The notes under the pieces: model-generated
The model's input: only the letters and a program-made list of their open reading frames with translations
The model's database searches: none
What the model was told of the DNA's origin: nothing
Shown here: one piece after another, positions 42,756 to 51,556 of the stretch
Layout of the letters: each line of letters begins with the position of its first letter
Numbering within the stretch: position 1 is the first letter of the stretch
NCBI RefSeq assembly: GCF_003003215.1
Contig: NZ_PVUF01000001.1
Location: forward strand, 248,001 to 312,000
Reading direction: 5' to 3'
Length of the DNA: 64,000 nt
Source: Tritonibacter scottomollicae
Lineage (GTDB): Bacteria; Pseudomonadota; Alphaproteobacteria; Rhodobacterales; Rhodobacteraceae
Program-made: the position numbers and the translations under genes

Positions 42756-44375
42756 ATGGACCTGATCCTTTCTGCCCTCGACATCCTGATGCGCTGGGAC
42801 GTGGCGCTTGCACTGCTGGCGGGGTCGGTCGGCGGCGTGCTGATCGGCGCCATCCCCGGGGTCGGCCCGGCGGTTGCCATCGCGATCCTGCTGCCCGCGA
42901 CCTTCTCGCTTGATCCCATCGTCGGGCTGACGGTGCTGTTGGGCATCTATGGCTCGTCCATGTATGGCGGTGCGATCCCGGCGATCCTGATCAACACCCC
43001 CGGCACCGCCGTCAATGCGCTGACAACATATGACGGCTACCCTATGACCGCCCGGGGCGAACCGCGCCGCGCCCTCAGTCTGGCCTATTCCGCCAGCTTC
43101 TTTGGTGGCGTGTTCTCGGTGATCTGCCTGATCCTGTTTGCGCCCGTGCTGGCGAAAATCGCGCCGCTGTTTGGCGCGCGCGAGATCTTCCTCGCCGCGC
43201 TGTTGGGCTTGCTGCTGGTGGTGGTGGCGCACCGGGGACAGGCGCTGATTGCGGGGGCGCTGGCCTGTCTCGGGATCTTTCTCAACACCATCGGCATGGA
43301 GCCGGTAAAATACACCCAGCGCTACACATTCGGCACGGATGTGCTGGGCTCCGGCATCAACCTGATTGTGGTGGTGCTGGGGTTGTTTGCGATCTCGCAG
43401 GCCTTTGTTCTGCTGACCGATGAAGACGAGAAAATCCGCCTCACCAAACTGCGCGGGGGCATGTTCCAGGGTCTGCGCGAGCTGGCGCGCCACCCGCGCG
43501 TGGCGACGGTTTCGGCGGGCTTTGGCGTTGTCATGGGCATGATCCCCGGTGTGGGCGAATTCACCGCGCAGTTCATGTCCTACACCTACGCGCAGAAATC
43601 CTCGAAACGGCCGCAGGATTTCGGCAATGGCTCCTCCGAAGGGCTGATCGCCGCCGAGACCGCCAACAACGCCGTACCCGCCGCCGCCATGGTGCCGCTT
43701 CTGGCGCTTGGCATCCCGGGCGAGGCGCTGACGGCGATGATGCTGTCGGTGTTCTACGTGCACAACGTGGTGCCCGGGCCGGGGTTGTTTCAGAACCAGA
43801 TGGATTTTGTTGTAGCCCTTTATCTGGCGCTGCTGATCCTCAACGTGCTGGTGCTGGTCTTCCTGCTTGGGGCGACAAAGTCGCTCATTCAGGTGGTGCG
43901 CATACCCAACCGTTTTCTCGGCGTGGGCATCCTGACCCTCAGTTTCGTCGGGGTCTATTCCCTGCGAAACTCTGCCACCGACTGTTTCATGGCGGCGGGG
44001 TTTGGCCTGTTTGGCTTCGTGCTGAAGCGCCTGCAGCTGCCTGCGGTGCCGATCATCCTCGGTATGGTGCTGGGCGGCATTATGGAGGTGAAGCTGCGCG
44101 CCGCCATGGCGCGGGTGAAGACGCCCTTTGATTTCATTGATCGCCCGGTGGCGTTCATCCTGTTTTCCATCATCATTATCGTGCTTGCGACGCATGTCCT
44201 GCGCATCCGCAGGGAAGCGCGCGAGCTGAAGGAGGCCGAATGGCAGACCAAGACCGCATCAACACGCTTCGGCGCACTGCTATTGCGCCGCAGAACCTCT
44301 TTCTTGAAGGAGCATGGACGGAAGGTGAGGGCGCGCCATGCGAAGCTGCTTCGCCGATTGACGGATCTGTTCTGA
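42756..44375 (+). CDS. Tripartite tricarboxylate transporter large permease TctA
   Basis: 539 residues, about twelve membrane helices. GVLIGAIPGVGPAVAIAILLP, IYGSSMYGGAIPAILINTPG and GFGVVMGMIPGVGEFTAQF include the TctA signature loops (GAIPGVGP, GGAIPAILINTPG). It forms the sodium- or proton-driven channel with TctB. Typical members end near residue 500; the last 45 residues here are read from sequence inside the next gene in another frame, giving a 136-base overlap. Either this overlap is genuine or an earlier stop was lost. Confidence 0.92.
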   Translation: MDLILSALDILMRWDVALALLAGSVGGVLIGAIPGVGPAVAIAILLPATFSLDPIVGLTVLLGIYGSSMYGGAIPAILINTPGTAVNALTTYDGYPMTARGEPRRALSLAYSASFFGGVFSVICLILFAPVLAKIAPLFGAREIFLAALLGLLLVVVAHRGQALIAGALACLGIFLNTIGMEPVKYTQRYTFGTDVLGSGINLIVVVLGLFAISQAFVLLTDEDEKIRLTKLRGGMFQGLRELARHPRVATVSAGFGVVMGMIPGVGEFTAQFMSYTYAQKSSKRPQDFGNGSSEGLIAAETANNAVPAAAMVPLLALGIPGEALTAMMLSVFYVHNVVPGPGLFQNQMDFVVALYLALLILNVLVLVFLLGATKSLIQVVRIPNRFLGVGILTLSFVGVYSLRNSATDCFMAAGFGLFGFVLKRLQLPAVPIILGMVLGGIMEVKLRAAMARVKTPFDFIDRPVAFILFSIIIIVLATHVLRIRREARELKEAEWQTKTASTRFGALLLRRRTSFLKEHGRKVRARHAKLLRRLTDLF

Positions 44376-45724
44376 CCACATTGGCCACGGCCACGGCAGC
44401 CGATGTGGATCGCGCCGTGGCCTCCGGGCGGCGGGCGTTCGAGGATGGTCGCTGGTCAGGGCTGCCTCCAGCGGCGCGCAAGAAGGTGCTGCACCGGATC
44501 GCCGACAGGATCGAGGCCGAGGCGCTGGCGCTCACCGTTCTGGGCGTGCGCGACAATGGCACCGAATTCAACATGGCACTGAAGGCCGAGGCCGGATCGG
44601 CGGCGGGAACCTTCCGCTATTACGCAGAAGCGCTGGACAAGGTGGCAGGCGAAGTGGCCCCCACTGCAGCGGATGTGCTGGGGCTGGTACAGCGCGCGCC
44701 CGTCGGTGTGGTGGGCGCGATTGTGCCATGGAACTTCCCGCTGATGATCGGCGCATGGAAACTGGCGCCCGCGCTCGCGATGGGCAATTCGGTGGTGTTG
44801 AAACCGGCCGAGACCGCGTCGCTGTCGCTGCTCCGGCTGGCCGAGATCTGTTCGGAGTGCGGCCTGCCCGATGGGGTGCTGAACGTGGTGACCGGCCCCG
44901 GTGCGGTGACCGGCGCGGCGCTGTCCGAGCATATGGATGTGGATGTGCTGGTCTTCACCGGCTCTGGTGCCACGGGGCGACGCTTGCTGGAGGCCTCGGC
45001 GCGTTCGAACCTGAAACGCTGCTATCTGGAGCTGGGGGGCAAATCGCCCAATATCGTCTTTGCCGATGCCAAGGATCTCGATCACGCGGCCAAGGTCTCG
45101 GCCATGGGGATCTTTCGCAACTCCGGCCAGGTCTGTGTGGCGGGCTCGCGCCTGCTGGTCGAGGCGTCGATCCACGATGAGTTTGTGGCGCGGATTGTCG
45201 AACATGCCGAGGCGCTGAAGGTTGGCGATCCGCTGGATCTGGGCAGTCAGATCGGGGCGGTGAATTCCGAAACCCAGCTGGCAGCGAACCTCGATCACGT
45301 GGCGCGCGCCGTGACCGAGGGCGGCGATGTGCGCTGTGGCGGCGGGCGTATCCTGGCGGAGACCGGCGGCACCTATATGGCGCCAACTGTGGTGACAGGC
45401 GTGCGCGAACAGTCGAGCCTGTTCCAACGCGAGGTTTTTGGGCCGGTTCTGTCGGTGACGGGTTTTGACGGCGAAGAGGAGGCGCTGCGGCTGGCCAATG
45501 CCACCGACTATGGGCTCGCCGCCGGGGTCTGGACCCAGGACCTGTCCCGGGCGCATCGCTGTGTTGCGGGCATTCGGGCGGGCGTGGTGCATGTGAACAC
45601 CTATGGCGGGGCCGACAATACGGTGCCCTTGGGCGGGGTTGGTCAGTCCGGCAATGGGCACGACAAATCCCTGCATGCGCTGGACAAATACGTCGATTTG
45701 AAAACCGCTTGGATACAGCTGTGA
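44240..45724 (+). CDS. Aldehyde dehydrogenase, PuuC-like (gamma-glutamyl-gamma-aminobutyraldehyde type)
   Basis: 494 residues. Glu264 in LELGGKSPN and Cys299 in FRNSGQVCVAG are the catalytic pair, and IVPWNFPLMI and FTGSGATGR bind NAD. The C-terminal KSLHALDKYVDLKTAWIQL closely resembles the end of E. coli PuuC, which oxidises gamma-glutamyl-gamma-aminobutyraldehyde. AAGGAGG lies five bases before ATG 44240, deep inside the 3' end of tctA. It probably oxidises the aldehyde made by the aminotransferase or P450 of this region. Confidence 0.9.
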   Translation: MADQDRINTLRRTAIAPQNLFLEGAWTEGEGAPCEAASPIDGSVLTTLATATAADVDRAVASGRRAFEDGRWSGLPPAARKKVLHRIADRIEAEALALTVLGVRDNGTEFNMALKAEAGSAAGTFRYYAEALDKVAGEVAPTAADVLGLVQRAPVGVVGAIVPWNFPLMIGAWKLAPALAMGNSVVLKPAETASLSLLRLAEICSECGLPDGVLNVVTGPGAVTGAALSEHMDVDVLVFTGSGATGRRLLEASARSNLKRCYLELGGKSPNIVFADAKDLDHAAKVSAMGIFRNSGQVCVAGSRLLVEASIHDEFVARIVEHAEALKVGDPLDLGSQIGAVNSETQLAANLDHVARAVTEGGDVRCGGGRILAETGGTYMAPTVVTGVREQSSLFQREVFGPVLSVTGFDGEEEALRLANATDYGLAAGVWTQDLSRAHRCVAGIRAGVVHVNTYGGADNTVPLGGVGQSGNGHDKSLHALDKYVDLKTAWIQL

Positions 45725-45760
45725 CGGGAGCGCGATCCTAGCTGCGCGAGGACCGCGCGG

Positions 45761-45818
45761 CCTCCGGCGGAGGTATTTGAAAAAAGATGAAGACGGGCGC
45801 GGGAGGCGCCCGAGGGGA
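45761..45818. repeat. Small GC palindromes between ALDH and UPF0261 genes
   Basis: CCTCCGGCGGAGG (45761-45773) is a near-perfect palindrome followed by TATTTGAAAAAAGATGAAG, a run I recall as common in Rhodobacterales intergenic DNA. GGGCGC GGGAG GCGCCC lies at 45796-45812 just before the ribosome-binding site. The first may act as a weak terminator. Confidence 0.45.
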
Positions 45819-45825
45819 GGATGAG

Positions 45826-47058
45826 ATGAGCGGTGAAAAGACGATTCTTGTGGCCGGGACCTGGGACACCAAGGATGATGAGCTGTCCTATCTGTCGGAG
45901 GTGATCCGGGGGCAGGGCGGTCAAGTGCTCAGCATGGATGTGAGTGTTTTGGGCGACCCCAAGGCGCCCACGGATGTGTCAAAACATGAAGTGGCGGAGG
46001 CGGCGGGCAGCTCCATTCAGGTCGCCATTGACAGCGGGAATGAGAACACCGCGATGCAGATCATGGGGGCGGGCGCGGCCGGGCTGGCGTTCGATCTGTG
46101 GCGCGCGGGGCGCATCCATGGTGTGATCGTGCTGGGCGGTACCATGGGCACCGATCTGGCGCTGGACCTATGTGGTGCGCTGCCGTTGGGGGTGCCGAAA
46201 TATGTGGTCTCGACGGTGGCGTTTTCACCGCTTTTGCCGCCGGAGCGCATTCCGGCCGATGTGCAGATGATCCTCTGGGCCGGGGGGCTTTATGGGCTCA
46301 ACGATATTTGCAAGGCCTCGCTCAGTCAGGCGGCGGGTGCGGTGCTGGGCGCGGCGCGCGCGGTGGAGACGCCGCGGTTCGAGCGGCCGATGGTGGGGAT
46401 GACGTCCTTTGGCAAGACGGTGCTGAACTACATGGTGACGCTGAAGCCGGCGCTGGAAGCGCGCGGCTTTGATGTGGCGGTGTTTCATGCCACCGGCATG
46501 GGCGGGCGGGCCTTCGAGAGCCTCGCGGGTGCGGGCGCCTTTGCTGCGGTGATGGATTTTGCACCGCAGGAAGTGAGCAATCATCTGTTTGGCGGTCTGT
46601 CGGCGGGCGAGGGGCGGATGACCCATGCGGGCAAGGCCAGCGTTCCGCAGATGGTGGCGCCGGGCTGCTATGATCTGGTGGATTTTGTCGGCTGGCAGGA
46701 GATGCCTGCTGCATTGCAGGGACGGGAGTGTCATGCGCACAACCGTTTGCTGACCGCCGCCATGCTGGAGGCGGGGGAGCGGCGCACGGTGGCGCGCGCG
46801 ATCTGTGAAAAGCTGGCAGGTGCGACGGGGCCGGTTGCGTTTTTCCTGCCCACCGGGGGCTGCAACGAATGGGACCGGGCTGGCGGAGAGTTGCATGATG
46901 CGGAGGGGCTTGCCGCATTCTGTGACGAGATGCGCCGCGCTGTGCCGGAGTCGGTCGAGTTGCAGGAGCTGCCCTGCCACATCAATGACAGGGACTTTTG
47001 CGAGGCGGTGCTGGCGCAGTTCGACGCCTGGTTGGCGGCTGGCATGATCTCTCGGTAA
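45826..47058 (+). CDS. UPF0261 (Tm-1-like ATP-binding) family protein
   Basis: 410 residues. ILVAGTWDTKDDELSYL, LGGTMGTDLALDL and VGMTSFGKTVLNYM are family blocks, and FLPTGGCNEWD lies near the C-terminus. Plant Tm-1, which inhibits tobamovirus replication, carries this domain; bacterial members bind ATP, and their reaction is unknown. They usually occur fused to or beside a TIM-barrel (PEP-hydrolase-like) partner, which is missing here. ATG 45826 has GGGGAGG upstream. It may belong to the same transcript as tctCBA-ALDH. Confidence 0.85.
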   Translation: MSGEKTILVAGTWDTKDDELSYLSEVIRGQGGQVLSMDVSVLGDPKAPTDVSKHEVAEAAGSSIQVAIDSGNENTAMQIMGAGAAGLAFDLWRAGRIHGVIVLGGTMGTDLALDLCGALPLGVPKYVVSTVAFSPLLPPERIPADVQMILWAGGLYGLNDICKASLSQAAGAVLGAARAVETPRFERPMVGMTSFGKTVLNYMVTLKPALEARGFDVAVFHATGMGGRAFESLAGAGAFAAVMDFAPQEVSNHLFGGLSAGEGRMTHAGKASVPQMVAPGCYDLVDFVGWQEMPAALQGRECHAHNRLLTAAMLEAGERRTVARAICEKLAGATGPVAFFLPTGGCNEWDRAGGELHDAEGLAAFCDEMRRAVPESVELQELPCHINDRDFCEAVLAQFDAWLAAGMISR

Positions 47059-47195
47059 GGGCCGGAGCGCCCGGACTGGCCATCGAGGCCACCCCGGGCG
47101 CGATGTCTTCCCATTGGGGAAGACATCAGGGGCTGGACCTTGCAGGCAGGCTGGGCAACAGTCCCGCCGTGTTTCCGCCATTGAAGGACGCCGTG

Positions 47196-47621
47196 ATGGC
47201 ATTTGATCCAGATCCGCAAGACCCCCGCCATCGTCTGATATCCGATCCCGGCTGCCAGCAGCTTGTGGGTTACGACACGCGGTTCGATGCCACCGGGGCC
47301 TGCAGGGTGACGCTGGAGGTGGGGGCACAGCATCTCAATCGCCATGGCATCCTGCATGGCGGTATGGTGGCGACGGTGATGGATGTGGTCTGCGGCAACT
47401 CTGCGGCGCAATATTTCGATCCTGAGGGGCACGCGGCAGTGGTGACGGTGGCGCTGAACCTCTCCTACATTGCGGCGACCGGGCCGGGCCCGGTGACCGC
47501 TACCGCCGAGGCGACAGGGGGCGGCAAAAGCACCGCCCATGTGACGGGAGAGCTGAAGGATGCCGAAGGGCAGTTGTTGGCAACGGCAACGGGGATCTTC
47601 CGCCGCATCCGCAAGCGCTGA
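47196..47621 (+). CDS. PaaI-type hotdog thioesterase
   Basis: 141 residues. HLNRHGILHGGMVATVMDVV contains HGG and the catalytic Asp of the hotdog-fold acyl-CoA thioesterases. ATG 47196 follows GAAGGACG. It hydrolyses acyl- or aryl-CoA esters; the substrate is unknown, and its position 16 kb from paaABCDE gives no reason to call it paaI. It lies 137 bases after the UPF0261 gene in the same direction. Confidence 0.88.
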   Translation: MAFDPDPQDPRHRLISDPGCQQLVGYDTRFDATGACRVTLEVGAQHLNRHGILHGGMVATVMDVVCGNSAAQYFDPEGHAAVVTVALNLSYIAATGPGPVTATAEATGGGKSTAHVTGELKDAEGQLLATATGIFRRIRKR

Positions 47622-47622
47622 T

Positions 47623-47646
47623 GCGCCGGGCCGTATGGCCCGGCGC
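47623..47646. terminator. Hairpin after the thioesterase gene
   Basis: GCGCCGGGCC, loop GTAT, GGCCCGGCGC is a perfect 10-bp stem that starts two bases after the stop codon. No T-run. It lies between convergent genes (thioesterase and rpe). Confidence 0.7.
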
Positions 47647-47700
47647 CCGGCCCAACGGGGCGGCAGGCATTTTTAATGCAGGCCGGACGGGCGGGAGCCT

Positions 47701-47709
47701 CCCCCCCCC
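47701..47709. repeat. Homopolymeric C9 tract
   Basis: Nine consecutive C in the convergent gap between the thioesterase gene and rpe, the longest C-run I noticed in the window. Prone to slippage, but outside any gene. Confidence 0.8.
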
Positions 47710-47770
47710 GGCGGGTCAGGCTTGATTGGCCTTTCTCAGTCTGCGGTCAGGACGCAGTTTAGGACACAGT

Positions 47771-48454
47771 TCAGGATCCGGTCGCGGCGGCGCGGATGTT
47801 GCGGATGTTGTCGCCATAGACCTGCGGCGTGTCGACGGAGCCGCCGCGGAACACCGCAGAGCCCGCCACCAGCACATCTGCGCCCGCCTCGGCCACCAGC
47901 GGTGCCGTGGTAGTGTCGACGCCCCCGTCGATCTCGATATGCACCGGGCGGTCGCCAATCATCTGACGCAGGGCGCGCACCTTGCTGGTCATATCGATGA
48001 ATTTCTGCCCGCCAAAGCCCGGGTTCACCGTCATCACGCAGATGAGGTCGGTGAGATCCAGCAGATGCGCCACTGCCTCGGCCGGGGTGCCGGGGTTAAG
48101 CGCCACGCCTGCCTTCATGCCGGCGCCGCGAATGGCTTGCAGGGTGCGGTGAATATGCGGGCCGGCCTCCACATGGGCGGTGAGCACATCTGCCCCTGCT
48201 TCGGCATAGGCATCGATATAGGGATCGACCGGCGCGATCATCAGGTGCACGTCCATCACGGTCTTCACATGCGGGCGGAACGCTTTCACCGCTGCCGGGC
48301 CAAAGGTGAGGTTGGGCACAAAATGCCCGTCCATCACATCCACATGTACCCAGTCGGCGCCCTGGGCCTCGATGGCTTGGATCTCCTGGCCGAAATTGGC
48401 GAAATCCGCCGACAGGATGGACGGGGCAATCTTGATGGAACGGTCAAAGGTCAT
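47771..48454 (-). CDS. rpe: Ribulose-phosphate 3-epimerase
   Basis: 227 residues, TIM barrel. It interconverts ribulose 5-phosphate and xylulose 5-phosphate in the pentose phosphate pathway. [31 protein letters not shown] (metal and catalytic Asp) and [12 protein letters not shown] with EIDGGV (second Asp) are diagnostic. ATG 48454 is used; the frame to 48610 is not. It is divergent from phnC across a 301-base region. Ribose phosphates are also the products of the C-P lyase pathway, a possible reason for the neighbourhood. Confidence 0.95.
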   Translation of the reverse strand: MTFDRSIKIAPSILSADFANFGQEIQAIEAQGADWVHVDVMDGHFVPNLTFGPAAVKAFRPHVKTVMDVHLMIAPVDPYIDAYAEAGADVLTAHVEAGPHIHRTLQAIRGAGMKAGVALNPGTPAEAVAHLLDLTDLICVMTVNPGFGGQKFIDMTSKVRALRQMIGDRPVHIEIDGGVDTTTAPLVAEAGADVLVAGSAVFRGGSVDTPQVYGDNIRNIRAAATGS

Positions 48455-48755
48455 CGGCGGGGATCCTTGGCAGGGGGCAGGGAGGTGTGAGTCTGTAAAG
48501 ACTGCGCGCGGTATAGCGCCTAGGACCGCTGCTGCACAGGGTGAGTCTGCGCCCGCCCGAGCGGATGACCCAGAGCCCCGCGCCATCCACGCGATAGAAA
48601 TGCGGAGCAATGGGGCCAGATGCGCGGATGCGGCTGTCGCCGAGATCTTACCGCTGTGTCACGAAAATCGGGGCAAGTTACAAAAGTTTTATATCGATGA
48701 CACAAATGATTTGGTGATCATGCGTAGGCAGTCGCGGAACCAAAGGGGGCCGCAC
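48455..48755. promoter_or_regulatory. Divergent promoter region of rpe and phnC
   Basis: 301 bases. The part next to phnC is AT-rich (48661-48720, including AAAGTTTTATATCGATGA), as expected for a promoter. GTGTCA (48656-48661) and TGACAC (48698-48703) form a widely spaced inverted pair. I looked for two CTGTCAT-type repeats of a Pho box and did not find a convincing one. The PhnF 16-mer is not present here. Confidence 0.5.
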
Positions 48756-49574
48756 GTGCTGCGTATCAACAAACTGACCAAGAGATTCGGCGACAAAACG
48801 GCTGTGGACGCCGCGACGCTCGATATCGACAAACCCTGCATGCTGGGCATCATCGGACGCTCGGGTGCTGGCAAATCCACTCTGCTGCGGATGCTCAACC
48901 GTCTTGGCGATGCGACCGAAGGGTCGATCACTTTTGAAGGCCGCGACATCACCAGGCTGAAGGGCAAGGACAAGCGCGCCTGGCAGTCGGATTGCGCGAT
49001 GATCTTTCAGCAGTTCAATCTGGTGCCGCGCATGGATGTGGTGTCGAACGTGTTGCACGGAACGTTGAACCACCGCTCCACGCTGGCGACCATGTTCAAC
49101 CTCTATCCGATGTCGGACATCCACAAGGCGATCGATATTCTCGACCGTCTGGGCATCGCCGATCATGCACCGAAGCGGGCCGAGGCCCTGTCCGGCGGCC
49201 AGCAACAGCGCGTCGCCATTGCCCGCGCCCTGATGCAGGACCCCAAGATCATTCTTGCGGATGAACCCATCGCCTCGCTCGACCCGATGAACGCACAAAC
49301 CGTGATGGAAGCCCTGCGCCGCATCCACGAGGAAGACGGCCGCACCGTGGTTGCAAACCTGCACACGCTGGATACCGCGCGGCGCTACTGCGACCGGGTC
49401 GTTGGCATGCGCGACGGTCGCATCGTCTTTGATGGCCTGCCGGAGCAGCTGACCACCGGCGTTGCCCGCGAAATCTACGGCGCGGGCGCGGATTTCTCCG
49501 AGGCCGCCACCTCCACCGCAATCGAAACCCTGGAGCAGACAGAGGCGGTTCGCACCGCCGAAGCCTACGTTTGA
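48756..49574 (+). CDS. phnC: Phosphonate ABC transporter ATP-binding protein PhnC
   Basis: 272 residues from GTG 48756, with AAAGGGGG six bases upstream; ATG 48720 would add 12 residues. Walker A is GRSGAGKST, the signature [15 protein letters not shown], and Walker [13 protein letters not shown]. It drives phosphonate import with PhnD and PhnE. First gene of phnCDE1E2. The stop is 68 bases before phnD. Confidence 0.95.
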   Translation: MLRINKLTKRFGDKTAVDAATLDIDKPCMLGIIGRSGAGKSTLLRMLNRLGDATEGSITFEGRDITRLKGKDKRAWQSDCAMIFQQFNLVPRMDVVSNVLHGTLNHRSTLATMFNLYPMSDIHKAIDILDRLGIADHAPKRAEALSGGQQQRVAIARALMQDPKIILADEPIASLDPMNAQTVMEALRRIHEEDGRTVVANLHTLDTARRYCDRVVGMRDGRIVFDGLPEQLTTGVAREIYGAGADFSEAATSTAIETLEQTEAVRTAEAYV

Positions 49575-49642
49575 CCCTGACCCCTTTCATCATCCCGGGG
49601 CCAGTATGGTGTCGGGCCAACCCACAACCGGAGTATTCCACG

Positions 49643-50545
49643 ATGAAACACCTGATCCTTGCCGCACTGGCCTCCACCGCCCTGACCACACCCGTCATGG
49701 CTGACGACATCTCTGAATTCCGCATCGGCATCCTCGGCGGCGAGAACGCCCAGGACCGTCTGAACTCCAACGAATGCCTGCGCGCCAAGACCGAAGAACT
49801 GCTGGGCGTTGAAACCAAGCTGTTCGCCCCTGCCGACTACAACGGCGTGATCCAGGGTCTGCTGGGTGGCACCATCGACATGGCATGGCTGGGTGCATCC
49901 GGCTACGCAAAGACCTATCTCTCCGACCCCGAAGCGGTTGAGCCGGTTCTGGTCAAGGTCAACGTAGATGGCGGGTACGGCTACTACTCTGTTGGTTTCG
50001 CGCATAAAGACAGCGGCATCGAGGCACTGGAAGACGTCAAGGGCAAGGTCTTCGGCTTCGGTGATCCGAACTCCACCTCCGGCTACCTGATCCCCTCCAT
50101 CGAGATCCCGCAGGCCACCGGCTCCACCATGCAGTCCGGCGACTACTTCGGCGAAGTGAAATTCACCGGCGGCCACGAGCAGACCATCGTTGCGGTTGCA
50201 AACGGCGACATCGACGCAGGCGTGACCTGGGCCGACGGTCTGGGCAACTGGGAAGATGGCTACAACTCCGGCGCGCTGCGCAAGGCGGTTGATGCCGGCC
50301 TGATCGACATGAACGATCTGGTCCAGATCTGGCAGTCCAAGCCGATCCCCGAAGGCCCGGTTGTGCTGCGCAAGGCGCTGCCCGAGGACGTCAAAGTCAA
50401 GATGACCGCGCTGATGGCCTCCATGCCGGCGATGGACTACGACTGCTACTATTCCGTGGCAGCGGGTGAATCCAAAGGCTTCCAGCCGATCTCCCACGAC
50501 GCCTACGAAGTCATCATCGAAGCCCGCAAGCTGAAGTCCAACTAA
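49643..50545 (+). CDS. phnD: Phosphonate ABC transporter substrate-binding protein PhnD
   Basis: 300 residues. Signal peptide residues 1-20 (cleavage after VMA). The periplasmic domain begins DDISEFRIGILGGENAQDRL, and FGDPNSTSGYLIPS is the phosphonate/phosphate-contacting serine-rich loop of the PhnD/PtxB family. ATG 49643 follows GGAG. It is followed by a strong hairpin that may favour its expression over the permeases. Confidence 0.95.
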   Translation: MKHLILAALASTALTTPVMADDISEFRIGILGGENAQDRLNSNECLRAKTEELLGVETKLFAPADYNGVIQGLLGGTIDMAWLGASGYAKTYLSDPEAVEPVLVKVNVDGGYGYYSVGFAHKDSGIEALEDVKGKVFGFGDPNSTSGYLIPSIEIPQATGSTMQSGDYFGEVKFTGGHEQTIVAVANGDIDAGVTWADGLGNWEDGYNSGALRKAVDAGLIDMNDLVQIWQSKPIPEGPVVLRKALPEDVKVKMTALMASMPAMDYDCYYSVAAGESKGFQPISHDAYEVIIEARKLKSN

Positions 50546-50565
50546 GCGCGCGTTTCCATGTCTTC

Positions 50566-50603
50566 GCGGGGTTCGGATCACGATCCGGGCCCCGCATTTT
50601 TGG
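50566..50603 (+). terminator. Terminator-like hairpin between phnD and phnE1
   Basis: GCGGGGTTCGGATC, loop AC, GATCCGGGCCCCGC forms a 14-bp stem with two wobble pairs, followed by ATTTTTGG. Within an operon it probably acts as a partial terminator that raises PhnD relative to PhnE. Confidence 0.75.
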
Positions 50604-50671
50604 CCCCTGGTCTGCGGCTGTCCCGCAGCGGACCCGGAACAGGGCCACACCCATGACCCAGGACGAATTTA

Positions 50672-51556
50672 ATGGCTGATCTGACCGCTCACGCCCCCAG
50701 AACGGTGGATGAGATCCGGACGCAATATGCCGATCTCACCCGACGCAAGCGCCTCTATGGCGGGGTGCTTCTGGCATTGTTTATCGCGCTGATGGTGGCG
50801 GGCTTCCGCACCGCCGATGACCGCAACGCCGGCTCTTTTGCCGACGGCTACCAGCGGATCTTCGACTACCCGGCCGAGGTGCTGTCCGAAGCGGCAGAAA
50901 AGGCGGCGGAACTGCCCGGCCATATGGTTCATTTCTTCCCCGCCCTGATCGAGACCCTGAACATTGCCGGGGCTGCAACACTGTTGGGGGCCATCTTTGG
51001 CATTCTGCTGTCACTGTTGTCGACACGCGGCATGGCACCCTGGCCGGCGCTGATCCCGCTGTTTCGCCGGATCATGGACATTTGCCGCGCCATTCCAGAA
51101 ATCGTGATTGCGCTGGTGCTGATCTTTCTGCTGGGCGGTGGTCCGGTTCCTGCAATGATCGCCATCGCCGTTCACACCGCCGGCGCATTGGGAAAACTGT
51201 TTTCCGAGGTGAACGAGAACGCCTCCCTGAAACCCGTCGAGGGGCTCAGTTCTACCGGGGCCTCTTGGGCCCAACGCATGTGGCTCGGGGTGATCCCTCA
51301 GGTGGGTCCGAACTACGTGTCCTATGCGCTTTTGCGATTTGAAATCAACATTCGCGCCTCTGCGATCCTGGGCTTCGTGGGCGCCGGAGGCATCGGCTAC
51401 GAGCTGAAGAACTCCATGTCCTGGGGGCAGGGCAAATACGACGAGGCAGCAGCGATTTTTGTTCTGCTCTTCGCAACCATTGTTGTTGTCGACCAGATCT
51501 CCGGTTCGGTGCGCGATCGCCTGACCCACGGCAACCGGAAAGGGGCCACCGCATGA
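50672..51556 (+). CDS. phnE1: Phosphonate ABC transporter permease PhnE (first)
   Basis: 294 residues, about six membrane helices. The EAA-type coupling loop is EGLSSTGASWAQRMWLGVIPQ, with FRRIMDICRAIPEIVIALVL in the membrane core. It ends with an ATGA overlap with the second permease, so the two are translated together, probably as a heterodimer. Confidence 0.93.
   Translation: MADLTAHAPRTVDEIRTQYADLTRRKRLYGGVLLALFIALMVAGFRTADDRNAGSFADGYQRIFDYPAEVLSEAAEKAAELPGHMVHFFPALIETLNIAGAATLLGAIFGILLSLLSTRGMAPWPALIPLFRRIMDICRAIPEIVIALVLIFLLGGGPVPAMIAIAVHTAGALGKLFSEVNENASLKPVEGLSSTGASWAQRMWLGVIPQVGPNYVSYALLRFEINIRASAILGFVGAGGIGYELKNSMSWGQGKYDEAAAIFVLLFATIVVVDQISGSVRDRLTHGNRKGATA

Noticed and set aside
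42009-44195. 728-codon reverse frame over tctB and tctA
   Set aside because: The translation is extremely His/Gln/Arg-rich, as expected opposite membrane-protein codons; the forward strand encodes clear TctB and TctA.
48640-48755. Pho box upstream of phnC
   Set aside because: GTGTCA and TGACAC are present, but no pair of CTGTCAT-like repeats at 11-base spacing was found.
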